Shown here: in pieces, positions 55,935 to 64,000 of the stretch | Numbering within the stretch: the first letter of the stretch is position 1 | How the letters are laid out: every line of letters starts with the position of its first letter | DNA from: Azolla caroliniana | Lineage: Eukaryota; Polypodiophyta | Reading direction: 5' to 3' | NCBI GenBank assembly: GCA_043228905.1 | Contig: JBHGNT010000002.1 | Span: 21,948,001-22,012,000, forward strand | DNA length: 64,000 bases | Notes under the pieces: model-generated | Told to the model about the DNA's origin: nothing | Seen by the model: only the letters and a program-made list of their open reading frames with translations | The model's database searches: none | Made by a program: the position numbers and the translations under genes

Positions 55935-57563
55935 ATGATGATAGGTGATGACCATTCGGGCCAGCAGCAGAAGGCCATGATGGGCGGCACCTCCGTGGTG
56001 GTGGCCCCTCGCCGCCTTGGGCTGTTCACATGGTGTTGCGTCCTGCTGAGCACGGTGAGCGCCATGCTCATGGGCTACGACATCGGCATCATGAGCGGCG
56101 CCATCCTGTTCATCCGGGACGACCTCCACCTCAGCCTGCTCCAGGAGGAGGTGACCGTCGGCTCCTTGAACCTCTTCGCCGCCTTCGGCTCCCTCTGCGC
56201 CGGCTTCGTGGCGAACCGCCTGGGCCGCCGCCGCGCCCTCCTGGTGGCCTCCGCCCTTTTCTTCCTGGGCGCCGCCCTGCTGGCGGCCTCCCTGTCCTTC
56301 GCCTGGCTTCTGGCCGGCCGCCTCCTCACCGGCCTCGGCGTCGGCTTCGCCATGATGATCGCGCCCCTCTACTCCGCTGAGATCTCCCCCGCCTCCGTCC
56401 GCGGCTTCTTGGTCTCCTTCACCGAGGTCTTCGTCAACGTCGGCATCCTGCTCGGCTACCTCATCGGCTTCGCCTTCCAGTTCCTCAGCCCTTCCTTCAA
56501 CTGGCGCCTCATGCTCGGCGCTGGCGCCCTCCCTGCGATCCTCCTCGCCGCCGGGACCATCTTCGTCTTGCCTGAATCCCCGCGCTGGCTCGTCATCGTA
56601 GGCCACCTGGACCTCGCCCGCACCGTCCTCAAAGACGTCGTCTGCGGCGGGGACGCCATTGAAGCAGAGCAGCGCCTCGCAGAAATCATGGAAGCCAACG
56701 AAGCGGAAGGAGGATCTACCACTTCCGGCTGTTTCTCCTGCGCCTGCGCCTGCGCCTGCACCACCAGCCACACAGGAGGATCTCGGCGCCTCAGCGGCGT
56801 CTTGTCGCCATTAACCAGGATGTATATCGTGGCCATAGGGATCAACTTCTTCCAGCAAGCATCGGGCATCGACGCGCTGGTGTATTACAGCCCGGTGGTC
56901 TTCAAGCAAGCCGGCGTGACGACGAAGATGGGGATGCTGGGGGCGACGGTGGGGATGGGGGTGGTGAAGCTAGGGTTTGTGTTCGTGGCGACATATCTGC
57001 TGGACAGGGCGGGGAGGAAGAAGCTGCTGTACATAAGCGCGGGGGGTGTGATCGTATGCCTGACCACAGTGGCGGCGACATTCGTGCTGCTGGGATTGAA
57101 CTCTGCGGAGGGAGATTCGTTGCTGTCGGTGGCGGACAAGAAGGCGGCGGCGGGCGGACATGGGGCGGCAGCGGGCGTGGCCGTGACTATAGTGGCGGTC
57201 TTCGCCTACGTCGCCTTCTTCTCGGTCGGGTTCGGGCCAATCAGCTACGTCCTCACCTCCGAGATCTTCCCCCTCAAGCATCGGTCCGCCGCCGTGGGGC
57301 TCTCGGTCTTCGTGAACCGGGCGGTCAGCGGCACCGTTGCCCTCACTTTCCTCAGCATTGCCAAGGCCTTGACCCCCGCCGGTACGTTCGGCCTCTTCGC
57401 CGGCTTCACACTCTTGTCCCTCGTGTTCGTCGCGCTCCTCGTACCCGAAACCAAAGGCAAGACATTGGAAGAAATCAGCCTCCTCTTCGGCTCGGACTCG
57501 GGCTCCGGTGCCAATGATCAAACCGAGTCGGCCAACTCTGTACAGCTGGCTCACAAGCTCTGA
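55935..57563 (+). CDS. Polyol/monosaccharide H+ symporter, MFS sugar transporter (PLT type)
   Basis: The 542-residue protein has 12 predicted membrane segments, in one uninterrupted exon. It is expected in the plasma membrane, importing polyols and hexoses with protons. Sugar-transporter motifs are all present: GYDIGIMSGA (about 47-56, end of TM1), NRLGRRR (about 94-100), PESPRWL (about 214-220), QQASGIDALVYYSP (about 307-320, TM7), DRAGRKK (about 357-363), GFGPISYVLTSEIFP (about 432-446, TM10) and PETKGKTLEEI (about 504-514). The first-half codons are strongly GC-rich at third positions, unlike the AT-rich surroundings. The central loop carries an odd CFSCACACACTTS stretch. ATG 55935 is chosen; a GTG just before it is not a start. 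The substrate is inferred from subfamily resemblance. Confidence 0.93.
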   Translation: MMIGDDHSGQQQKAMMGGTSVVVAPRRLGLFTWCCVLLSTVSAMLMGYDIGIMSGAILFIRDDLHLSLLQEEVTVGSLNLFAAFGSLCAGFVANRLGRRRALLVASALFFLGAALLAASLSFAWLLAGRLLTGLGVGFAMMIAPLYSAEISPASVRGFLVSFTEVFVNVGILLGYLIGFAFQFLSPSFNWRLMLGAGALPAILLAAGTIFVLPESPRWLVIVGHLDLARTVLKDVVCGGDAIEAEQRLAEIMEANEAEGGSTTSGCFSCACACACTTSHTGGSRRLSGVLSPLTRMYIVAIGINFFQQASGIDALVYYSPVVFKQAGVTTKMGMLGATVGMGVVKLGFVFVATYLLDRAGRKKLLYISAGGVIVCLTTVAATFVLLGLNSAEGDSLLSVADKKAAAGGHGAAAGVAVTIVAVFAYVAFFSVGFGPISYVLTSEIFPLKHRSAAVGLSVFVNRAVSGTVALTFLSIAKALTPAGTFGLFAGFTLLSLVFVALLVPETKGKTLEEISLLFGSDSGSGANDQTESANSVQLAHKL

Positions 57564-58601
57564 TCTCTTGCCATGGCTACTCAACTCAGTTAGGAAGCTC
57601 ACATTTGGACCCAAGACTTTGCCTCTTTTCCCTTTTGCTCAAGTGGGCAATGTTACGCATATGGTTCCTCCTCTTGATTTCACATGACTCGGTTGTTAAA
57701 ACAAACTCTATAGAGTCAGTCTACCTATCCCAAAGTTCTTTCTTTCCTGTGTCCACCCCACTCATGGTCATTGCCATATGTATGTAAATGATAATGAGGA
57801 GCCCATGTGTCCATCTGTCCGTCCATTATGTATGTATGTAATGATAATGAGGCGCCCATGTGTCTGTCCGTCCATCCGTCCGTCTATGTGTGTGTCTCCC
57901 CACGACACCCATCAACTTGTACTACATATCGACACACTAGCCACGTGGGCCTGCCTATAGTATGTGTTGCCTGTCATGTCGATCATATCCCTTCGACTCA
58001 GTGTATTGTAATGCCTCACATTCTATTGTTTATAACGAAAAATAAGTGCTTTTCGAGCTTTGTATGTAAATATATTCTTGATGCATTCAAATGTTGCTAT
58101 ATATCTAATGCTCTATGTGTGCATTGTTGGTTCTAGACCATCAATTTATAGATGAAAGCCAGCGAGAATGGGGCTTGTGCACATGGTTTTGTGCTCCCTC
58201 ACATTCGCTCTAGTATTCAACATGCACATTGGCTAAGGTATAAATAGAAAGGTTCTTCCTGGCTTTGTACAATCAATATATGAAGCGTTTTCATATTGCA
58301 TGCATGTTGACACCTTGAACACTTGAGTTTAATGTTCATAACATGCTTGTACGTCGTGCCCTCCATCCCAATCACTTCATGAATCTATGTCTTCTCTCAT
58401 AAACATGGTGGTGCTTTATATACCTTCTAGTTGTGACTAGAATTTTTTTTTCAAAATGCCTGTTGTAGTGCAAAGGTCCAATTCATGAAAAGTGTTGTTG
58501 TAGAGTCTAGACTTAAAAATCTGAGATGAGCAAGCAAGCAAATAAGATCATCACTTGTCCGTGAAAGGATTACACTATCCCTATTGCATTCATTATGTAA
58601 T
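57564..58601. other. 3' flank of the transporter gene
   Basis: This holds the unmarked 3' UTR and spacer. A GATAATGAGG-CGCCCATGTG-type unit and the CCGTCCAT-like words around 57785-57890 form a short imperfect duplication. AT-rich sequence follows. No gene is seen. Confidence 0.5.
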
Positions 58602-58760
58602 TAGGAATCTGTGATATGATAGGATCTATAGCACTGGGCATTGCAAATCCTTCCTTGAGCATTTGAGAGCCCTAACCATATGTTAGGAATCCGTGATATG
58701 ATAGGATCTATAGCACTGGGTATTGTAAATCCTTCCTTGAGCCCTAACCATATGTTAGGT
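58602..58760. repeat. 82-bp tandem duplication
   Basis: TAGGAATCTGTGATATGATA and what follows to the CCTTCCTTGAGC segment recur at 58684 with few changes. The CCCTAACCATATGTTAGG segment follows each copy. The second copy lacks a short GCATTTGAGA-type piece. Confidence 0.8.
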
Positions 58761-59593
58761 TGAAGAGCATCAGCCCTAACAAAATAGGTTATGCCAGTAT
58801 TGTTTTTTATATGTTGTTGGGCTAATTTAAAAGAAAATCCACTATTTTAAAGTTATGGTAAAGAGCATAAATGTTATATACAAGCCACATATTATTTACT
58901 CTATAAGGCAACAAGATCTCAATGAATGGTTCACTACATTTGACGATGATAGGAAATCTATATCTTGGGGTTTTTCATAAAATATAAGTAATACGTTAAA
59001 TATAATGAAGATAAGTTAATGGATTCATCCTATCCACAAAAAACACCACGTTATCATTTTCAAAGGGGAAATTATTCGTCATTGAAATTGACACGAAATT
59101 GACAAAGAAAAGCATTGAATAGAATCCGATTCATGTTTGACAATGCCCCAATTTTGTTATGCTTCTTGTAAAGTTTCGACACATGTCGTAGTGATTCATT
59201 TTGAACTTCATTTATTTAATGAAAGAATCGTTTCAACTTTATTAACTATTGTGAACTTTTCAATTTCTTGCCTTTTGCCAATAACGTACACCTATGGGTT
59301 TAGTTTTAGTTTATTTTTATAATGTGTGACTCAACGATATGTTTCAATCACAGCAAATGAAGTCCAAATTCTTCATCTCATACAAAAATAGGGTGCGTCC
59401 AATTCCAATAATGTAAGCCATTTGATACATTTCCAATGATACTTTATAATATAATGGCCTTTGCAACAACATAAAAAGGGAGCAAAGAATTCATCATCAC
59501 TAACTAATGGCCACAGGATTTAGAGGAAAAACATTGTGCCCTATCTTAAGCACATCCAACAACATTCATGATTGCTAAAATTATTCTGCATAT
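58761..59593. other. AT-rich spacer
   Basis: No supported gene or repeat terminus was found. A 61-codon plus-strand frame at 59137-59322 lacks motifs. Confidence 0.5.
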
Positions 59594-60319
59594 CACATAT
59601 GTATATAATGCTATTCCTTCCTATAATGTTCAACCATCCTGCAAAATATCTGCATTTTTGTATAGGATTTAAAGTAAAAACTTTGTATGCCAAGATGGTT
59701 GAGTGGATGTTACAAAACAAAAATCTCCAAAATGATGCAAATGTAAATGGGAAGCTTTCAAGCAAGTCCAACGTCAAAATGATTTTCTGTGAAATGATTG
59801 CCTTGTAAAACCACTGCTAAAAGTAGGTCAAAGATCACATATGTATATAATGCTATTCCTTCCTATAATGTTCAACCATCCTGCAAAATATCTGCATTTT
59901 TGTATAGGATTTAAAGTAAAAACTTTGTATGCCAAGATGGTTGAGTGGATGTTACAAAACAAAAATCTCCAAAATGATGCAAATGTAAATGGGAAGCTTT
60001 CAAGCAAGTCCAACGTCAAAATGATTTTCTGTGAAATGATTGCCTTGTAAAACCACTGCTAAAAGTAGGTCAAAGATCACATATGTATATAATGCTATTC
60101 CTTCCTATAATGTTCAACCATCCTGCAAAATATCTGCATTTTTGTATAGGATTTAAAGTAAAAACTTTGTATGCCAAGATGGTTGAGTGGATGTTCACAA
60201 AACAAAAATCTCCAAAATGATGCAAATGTAAATGGGAAGCTTTCAAGCAAGTCCAACGTCAAAATGATTTTCTGTGAAGTGATTGCCTTGTAAAGCCACT
60301 GCTAACAGTAGGTCAAAGA
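59594..60319. repeat. Tandem array of three 242-bp units
   Basis: CACATATGTATATAATGCTA starts units at 59594, 59836 and 60078. Units 1 and 2 look identical or nearly so across their length. Unit 3 has one inserted base (GTTCACAAAAC for GTTACAAAAC) and a few substitutions near its end. Each contains the same short open frames on both strands, which I treat as by-products of the repeat. Confidence 0.95.
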
Positions 60320-61305
60320 AAAATATTTGATAGGAAATGCACACGAGAAGCCCAATAAGTTCTTCAGGAGTTTTAAAATGGCCCAAGATAAGGAGAAAAG
60401 CATAAAAATATCAACATGCATAGAAAAGATTCATAAAAAAAGAAAAAGCGAAAATATGGGAATGCAATCCACAATTTCTTGAAAAGCTGACATGTCATTG
60501 CATGCATGTGGTAATCATAGTGAAAACTAAAGGGGAACCCACATTGAGAATTATGGCAACTTAATTCCTACAAACTTCTTTATGCATTCTAAAAAATCAT
60601 ATGGAAAATATGATGTATTATAGTTTCACTTTCATAGCATGTCCTTTATTATTGAGGATGTCTGTGGAGGAGGAAAGGGAAGGGGAAAAAGAAAACAAGA
60701 AAGAGCAAGAGAGCGACTTAATCAGAAATAGGGAAAATAACGTATAGATGACGAGAAGAGATTTTATGCCTACACCGTCGTCGTTAATGCCCAGGGAACG
60801 ATCCAACGAATTGGCTCCTGCTTCTCCTACGATTGACGGTACTATCGATGTTCAGTTGGCATCGAAGGATGAGCTCATTACATTGGGGAAGTTGGGTTTG
60901 ATTCTTAACATTTCTCAAATTTGGCAAGCTTTCTCACAGTTTTATTTGATGCCTAGGCACAATGGGTGTTTGCACAGTTTACACATTTTGACCCAAAATT
61001 AGAGATGAGATCGTTTCCTATTTTTGAGGTATTGGGAATTGCGTATTAATTGGAATATGTGCAATGCTTTTCTATTTGATGGTAGACATGGAGTCAAAGC
61101 ATTTCTACGAAAGTTGGAGTACTAATGTGGCAATTTTCTTTATTGGAGCAAGTGAAAATTCTTTCATCAATGGAGTGTTCATCTTTCCTATTGGCAATTC
61201 AACATGTTCCACTACCCATGTTGTTACTGGGTGACCATACTCCATTGTGATACCCATTGTAAGTAGTGTTTTTGACACACATTTATTAATATAATTGCGT
61301 GTTTT

Positions 61306-61310
<5 letters not shown>
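60320..61310. other. Spacer with an unassigned 84-codon frame
   Basis: A plus-strand frame at 60748-61002 (PRERSNELAPASPTIDGTID, then LASKDELITLGKL) has ordinary composition but no family I recognise and no flanking splice evidence. It could be a gag relic. The rest is AT-rich without features. Confidence 0.25.
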
Positions 61311-61380
<70 letters not shown>

Positions 61381-61425
61381 ATTATTTACGGAGGTCAAAT
61401 ATGACCTATAAGACTAGAAATATTA
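61311..61425 (-). repeat. (AG)34 next to a diverged LINE-type 3' terminus
   Basis: A perfect 68-nt AG run (61311-61378) abuts a segment that on the minus strand reads TATAGGTCATATTTGACCTC and CGTAAATAATAG before the CT tract. That order, hairpin then A/T-rich terminus then simple repeat, parallels the LINE ends at 61594 and 33497. No coding sequence is attached. Confidence 0.6.
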
Positions 61426-61593
61426 TGTTTCACGTAATACATGTGAAAATGAGTAGTGACTCTCAATGTTCAAGAACGTTACCAATGAATATTGCAATCA
61501 AGAGTACATATTGCTATTGTGAGAGAAATTTGTGCAAGTATCGAGTTTGTCGAAGATGTGTGAAAGGCATTGTTGAATGTGATCAAAGGTATG

Positions 61594-64000
61594 AGAAAGA
61601 AAGAAAGAAAGAAAGATATATTAACGTCTTCTAAGGCCAAATTTGGCCCATGAGACAAATAGGTTACAACAAAAAATGAGTGTTTATCCAATCATCAAAA
61701 CTAAAAATAAAAGAAAATAGCTTAAGCTAAGAAAGTTCTAGTACTGTACAAAACTTTGCACCAAGCCTAATCTCATTTCCACCCAAGTCTCTCAAAAAGA
61801 AGTGGGAGGTCAAAAGTTTTTGGTGTGGGTGTGACCCATGGTCCCGATGCATAGAGTGCCCTAGCCATGGCTTCTAGGCGGTGTAGTTCACGTTCCCTTA
61901 TTTTCTTTATTGCTTCTACATCTCGTCGAGTTGCTTTGAAACCCGACATCCGAGGGCGTTTGGTTCTTCTTTGATTTTCTGCTTCATCAAGGAGAAGTCC
62001 GAGTGGTGCAGGTGTGTCGACATTCATTGTCTCCCCCTGTTCCTGAAAAACTTCATTTGTTATATGTTGGTAAACATTAGCAACATTATTATCAACGTTT
62101 TGTAATTTGTTCTCTCTGTGGTGTTTCAATTCTAAGATGTATCTACCTAATTTCTTTATATCTAGTGTATTTAATAGTTTAGGGAGGGTGGGAGAGGAAC
62201 CAAGTATGTCTTGGTATTTTGCCCTTATCTCGGCATAGGTGGGGCATTTGCATGTAAAATGGTACTCATCCTCTATCTCTATGTGGCATAACCTACATAT
62301 CCTTTCCTCCCTAGGGACTCCATTAGTACGTCCATTCTCAATCTCAAGTTGGTGAGATGATATTCTAAGGTGACCAATGGCAACCCTTAGTGCATGTGGT
62401 AAGAATACATCTAGATATTTTGGGCGCGTGATAAAACCTAACTCAGAGAAGTGCATAAAGTGTTCCTTATAGTACGACATTTTAGATGGGAGTGGCTCTA
62501 GTGGGGTGATCCATTTATACCGGGTATAAATTTGCCATATTTCTTGGCGTATTACTTTATTACGGTCCTCATGAGAGAGTAAAGTGTTATCATTCGTGTG
62601 GTCGTACTTAAGGGGGGGGAGGTTAGTAATGTCTAGACCGTTGGCAAGAAGCCAACTCACCATCATGCCATACCATGAGCTAGTATAGCCGGACTCATAC
62701 AATGCTCGAGAAGCCTTAAAGGCTTGGTGGGATATTCTATCAAGTGGTTGGTTATGTATCCTGTGTATAAAGACTACCATTTGAAAAAGTGCTTCTACTA
62801 ACATAGGGGGTAGGGTGAACTCAACCCTAATAATGTCATGTGGGACCGACGATTTGCTTCGGAGTTGGCGTGATAACATCATCACCAATGGTCTCTCTAA
62901 TTGCGTCCACATGAAAGATGGTAGTCCTGGGGCCCAAACCGCTGATGCATACATGAGAGAGGGAGTCACTAATGAGTCAAAGAGCCACCCTTTAGTTCGT
63001 GGCTCTTGGAAGTATGCTTGGTGGCATTGTCTCTCGAGGAGTGAGAGGGATGCATGTCCTCTTGTAAGTCTATCCTTCGCTGCTTGTGTCATCGAAAATT
63101 TACCTGAGCGGGCACTGAAAGTGACTCCGAGATAGACATATGATCCAACCACCTCAACTGGGCTATGGGAGATAGTTAGGTGACACTTAGCTCTAACTTG
63201 GGCCGACGTGTGGAAGATAAGGACTTTAGTTTTCCCTAGATTCACTACCAATCCTCGTTGTGTGCAAAAATCATCTAAGGCATTAAGGTGCCTTTGTAGG
63301 TCGTGTTCGGATTCAGAGAGCAAAACTATGTCATCTGCATAGAGCAAGATACGCACCTGCGTATCTCCAAGGACTACTCCATTGCCTCCCTTACGAGCAA
63401 TAAAATCTGTGATCTCATCAATGTAGGTCCCAAAAAGAGTCGGAGATAAGGGGCAACCTTGTTTTACACCAATAGTGCTAGTGAAACTATCGGATATGCC
63501 GCCTGGGCATCGAACACACCCGGACACTTGTTCATATAGTGCGTAGATGGCCCAAACCATGTCATCTGGTATCCTCAAGCTCTTAAGCCTATCAAACAAC
63601 CGCTCTCTAGGGACCGTGTCAAAGGCTTTGCGAAAGTCCACAAAACAACAATATAGTTTCTTCTTGCGAGCCTTAGTCTGGTCAATTAAGCATCTAAGTG
63701 TGAAGATATGGTCAATAGTGGAGAAGGCTCGTCTAAAGCCAGCCTGTTCAGGTGCACGAAGATTTAAGGTCTCCATATACTCGCTAAGCTCTGCCTCCAT
63801 TACTGCACCATATAATTTAGCAAGGGTATGACCTATCATAATGGTCCTATAAGTATTTGGGTCCATGGGGTCCCCCCCCTTATGTATGGGGGCCACTGTG
63901 TTCATGGTCCATTGTGATGGAAAACCCTCTGCAAGGGCACGATTGAAGATTAGAGTTAGTAAGGGAGCTAGGCACTCTCTCGCGTATATGATGTGTTCTG
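61594..64000 (-). mobile_element. LINE with open ORF2, 5' part outside the window
   Basis: The 3' end at 61594-61655 carries GGGCCAAATTTGGCC, GAAGACGTTAATATATC and (TTTC)n. A UTR of about 120 bp precedes the ORF2 stop. The ORF is open to the right edge. It is the best-preserved copy of the lineage that also gave the intronic copies at 6044, 8846, 18930 and 22131. Confidence 0.92.
61773..64000 (-). CDS. LINE ORF2, reverse transcriptase and C-terminal zinc region, partial
   Basis: At least 741 codons are open without a stop, entering from the right edge. The earliest in-frame Met in the window (63905) is internal, because LTLIFNRALAEGFPSQWT upstream is already RT sequence. RT motifs are GFRRAFSTIDHIFTLRCLID, CFVDFRKAFDTVPRERL, IGVKQGCPLSPTLFGTYID and ILLYADDIVLLSESE. 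A Cys/His cluster (ERICRLCHIEIEDEYHFTCK) lies about 160 residues from the end, and a basic RRTKRPR stretch near the C-terminus could be a nuclear signal. The protein nicks target DNA and copies its RNA. The endonuclease part is outside the window. Confidence 0.93.
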   Translation of the reverse strand, partial: EHIIYARECLAPLLTLIFNRALAEGFPSQWTMNTVAPIHKGGDPMDPNTYRTIMIGHTLAKLYGAVMEAELSEYMETLNLRAPEQAGFRRAFSTIDHIFTLRCLIDQTKARKKKLYCCFVDFRKAFDTVPRERLFDRLKSLRIPDDMVWAIYALYEQVSGCVRCPGGISDSFTSTIGVKQGCPLSPTLFGTYIDEITDFIARKGGNGVVLGDTQVRILLYADDIVLLSESEHDLQRHLNALDDFCTQRGLVVNLGKTKVLIFHTSAQVRAKCHLTISHSPVEVVGSYVYLGVTFSARSGKFSMTQAAKDRLTRGHASLSLLERQCHQAYFQEPRTKGWLFDSLVTPSLMYASAVWAPGLPSFMWTQLERPLVMMLSRQLRSKSSVPHDIIRVEFTLPPMLVEALFQMVVFIHRIHNQPLDRISHQAFKASRALYESGYTSSWYGMMVSWLLANGLDITNLPPLKYDHTNDNTLLSHEDRNKVIRQEIWQIYTRYKWITPLEPLPSKMSYYKEHFMHFSELGFITRPKYLDVFLPHALRVAIGHLRISSHQLEIENGRTNGVPREERICRLCHIEIEDEYHFTCKCPTYAEIRAKYQDILGSSPTLPKLLNTLDIKKLGRYILELKHHRENKLQNVDNNVANVYQHITNEVFQEQGETMNVDTPAPLGLLLDEAENQRRTKRPRMSGFKATRRDVEAIKKIRERELHRLEAMARALYASGPWVTPTPKTFDLPLLFERLGWK

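Noticed and set aside
55824-56771. Long open frame on the minus strand opposite the transporter
   Set aside because: It is Gly/Ala/Glu-rich low-complexity sequence produced by the GC-rich coding strand opposite; it has no domain and runs through the leader repeats.
56970-57614. Second minus-strand frame opposite the transporter 3' half
   Set aside because: Same cause: strong third-position GC removes stops from the complementary strand. No recognisable motif.
59572-60050. Repeated 69-78 residue frames
   Set aside because: They are copies of the same short frame in the 242-bp tandem units, with no motif and no sign of selection.
59594-60319. CRISPR-like array
   Set aside because: Units are long, contiguous and nearly identical without spacers; the DNA is plant nuclear.

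Overview
This is nuclear DNA from a land plant. It has spliced genes with GT-AG introns, plant-type copia, gypsy and L1 retroelements, and a polyol-transporter-type sugar carrier. The very large introns, the mixture of several LINE lineages and the absence of closely spaced genes suggest a large, repeat-rich genome. A fern or another non-grass vascular plant would fit, but that is an inference and no single sequence here proves it. Nothing resembles bacterial, organellar or CRISPR DNA.

Two host genes can be supported. The first is a complete 15-exon gene on the minus strand (4176-25761) for a TTLL12-type tubulin-tyrosine-ligase-like protein with a leucine-rich-repeat insertion. I placed all its splice sites by hand; every junction is GT-AG and the phases chain into one 871-residue frame. 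The second is an uninterrupted, GC-rich plus-strand gene (55935-57563) for a 542-residue polyol/monosaccharide H+ symporter of the major facilitator superfamily.

Most of the rest is transposable elements. From left to right they are: a copia 3' end with its LTR, broken by an LTR in the opposite orientation (1-1900); LINE, gypsy and copia remnants inside the introns of the TTLL12 gene (6044-24560); an L1 fragment (29200-29950); a two-ORF LINE with a coiled-coil ORF1 (33497-37761); a solo LTR with a 5-bp target duplication (38829-39561); a full-length copia element with both LTRs, primer-binding site, polypurine tract and a 5-bp duplication (39838-45407); a nearly intact L1 with a 17-bp target duplication (47938-54192); and a LINE with an open ORF2 running off the right edge (61594-64000). 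Simple repeats, especially (AG)n, and a 3 x 242 bp tandem array (59594-60319) fill part of the remaining AT-rich DNA.

I did not find a new multi-gene system. The most interesting signals concern retroelement biology: a shared hairpin-plus-(TTTC)n 3' terminus on many LINE copies, stop/start overlaps between ORF1 and ORF2 in two unrelated LINEs, a charged C-terminal extension of copia pol that ends exactly at the 3' LTR, and a copia element whose premature stops look like cytosine-deamination scars. In the TTLL12 gene the nucleotide-binding motifs are visibly degenerate.
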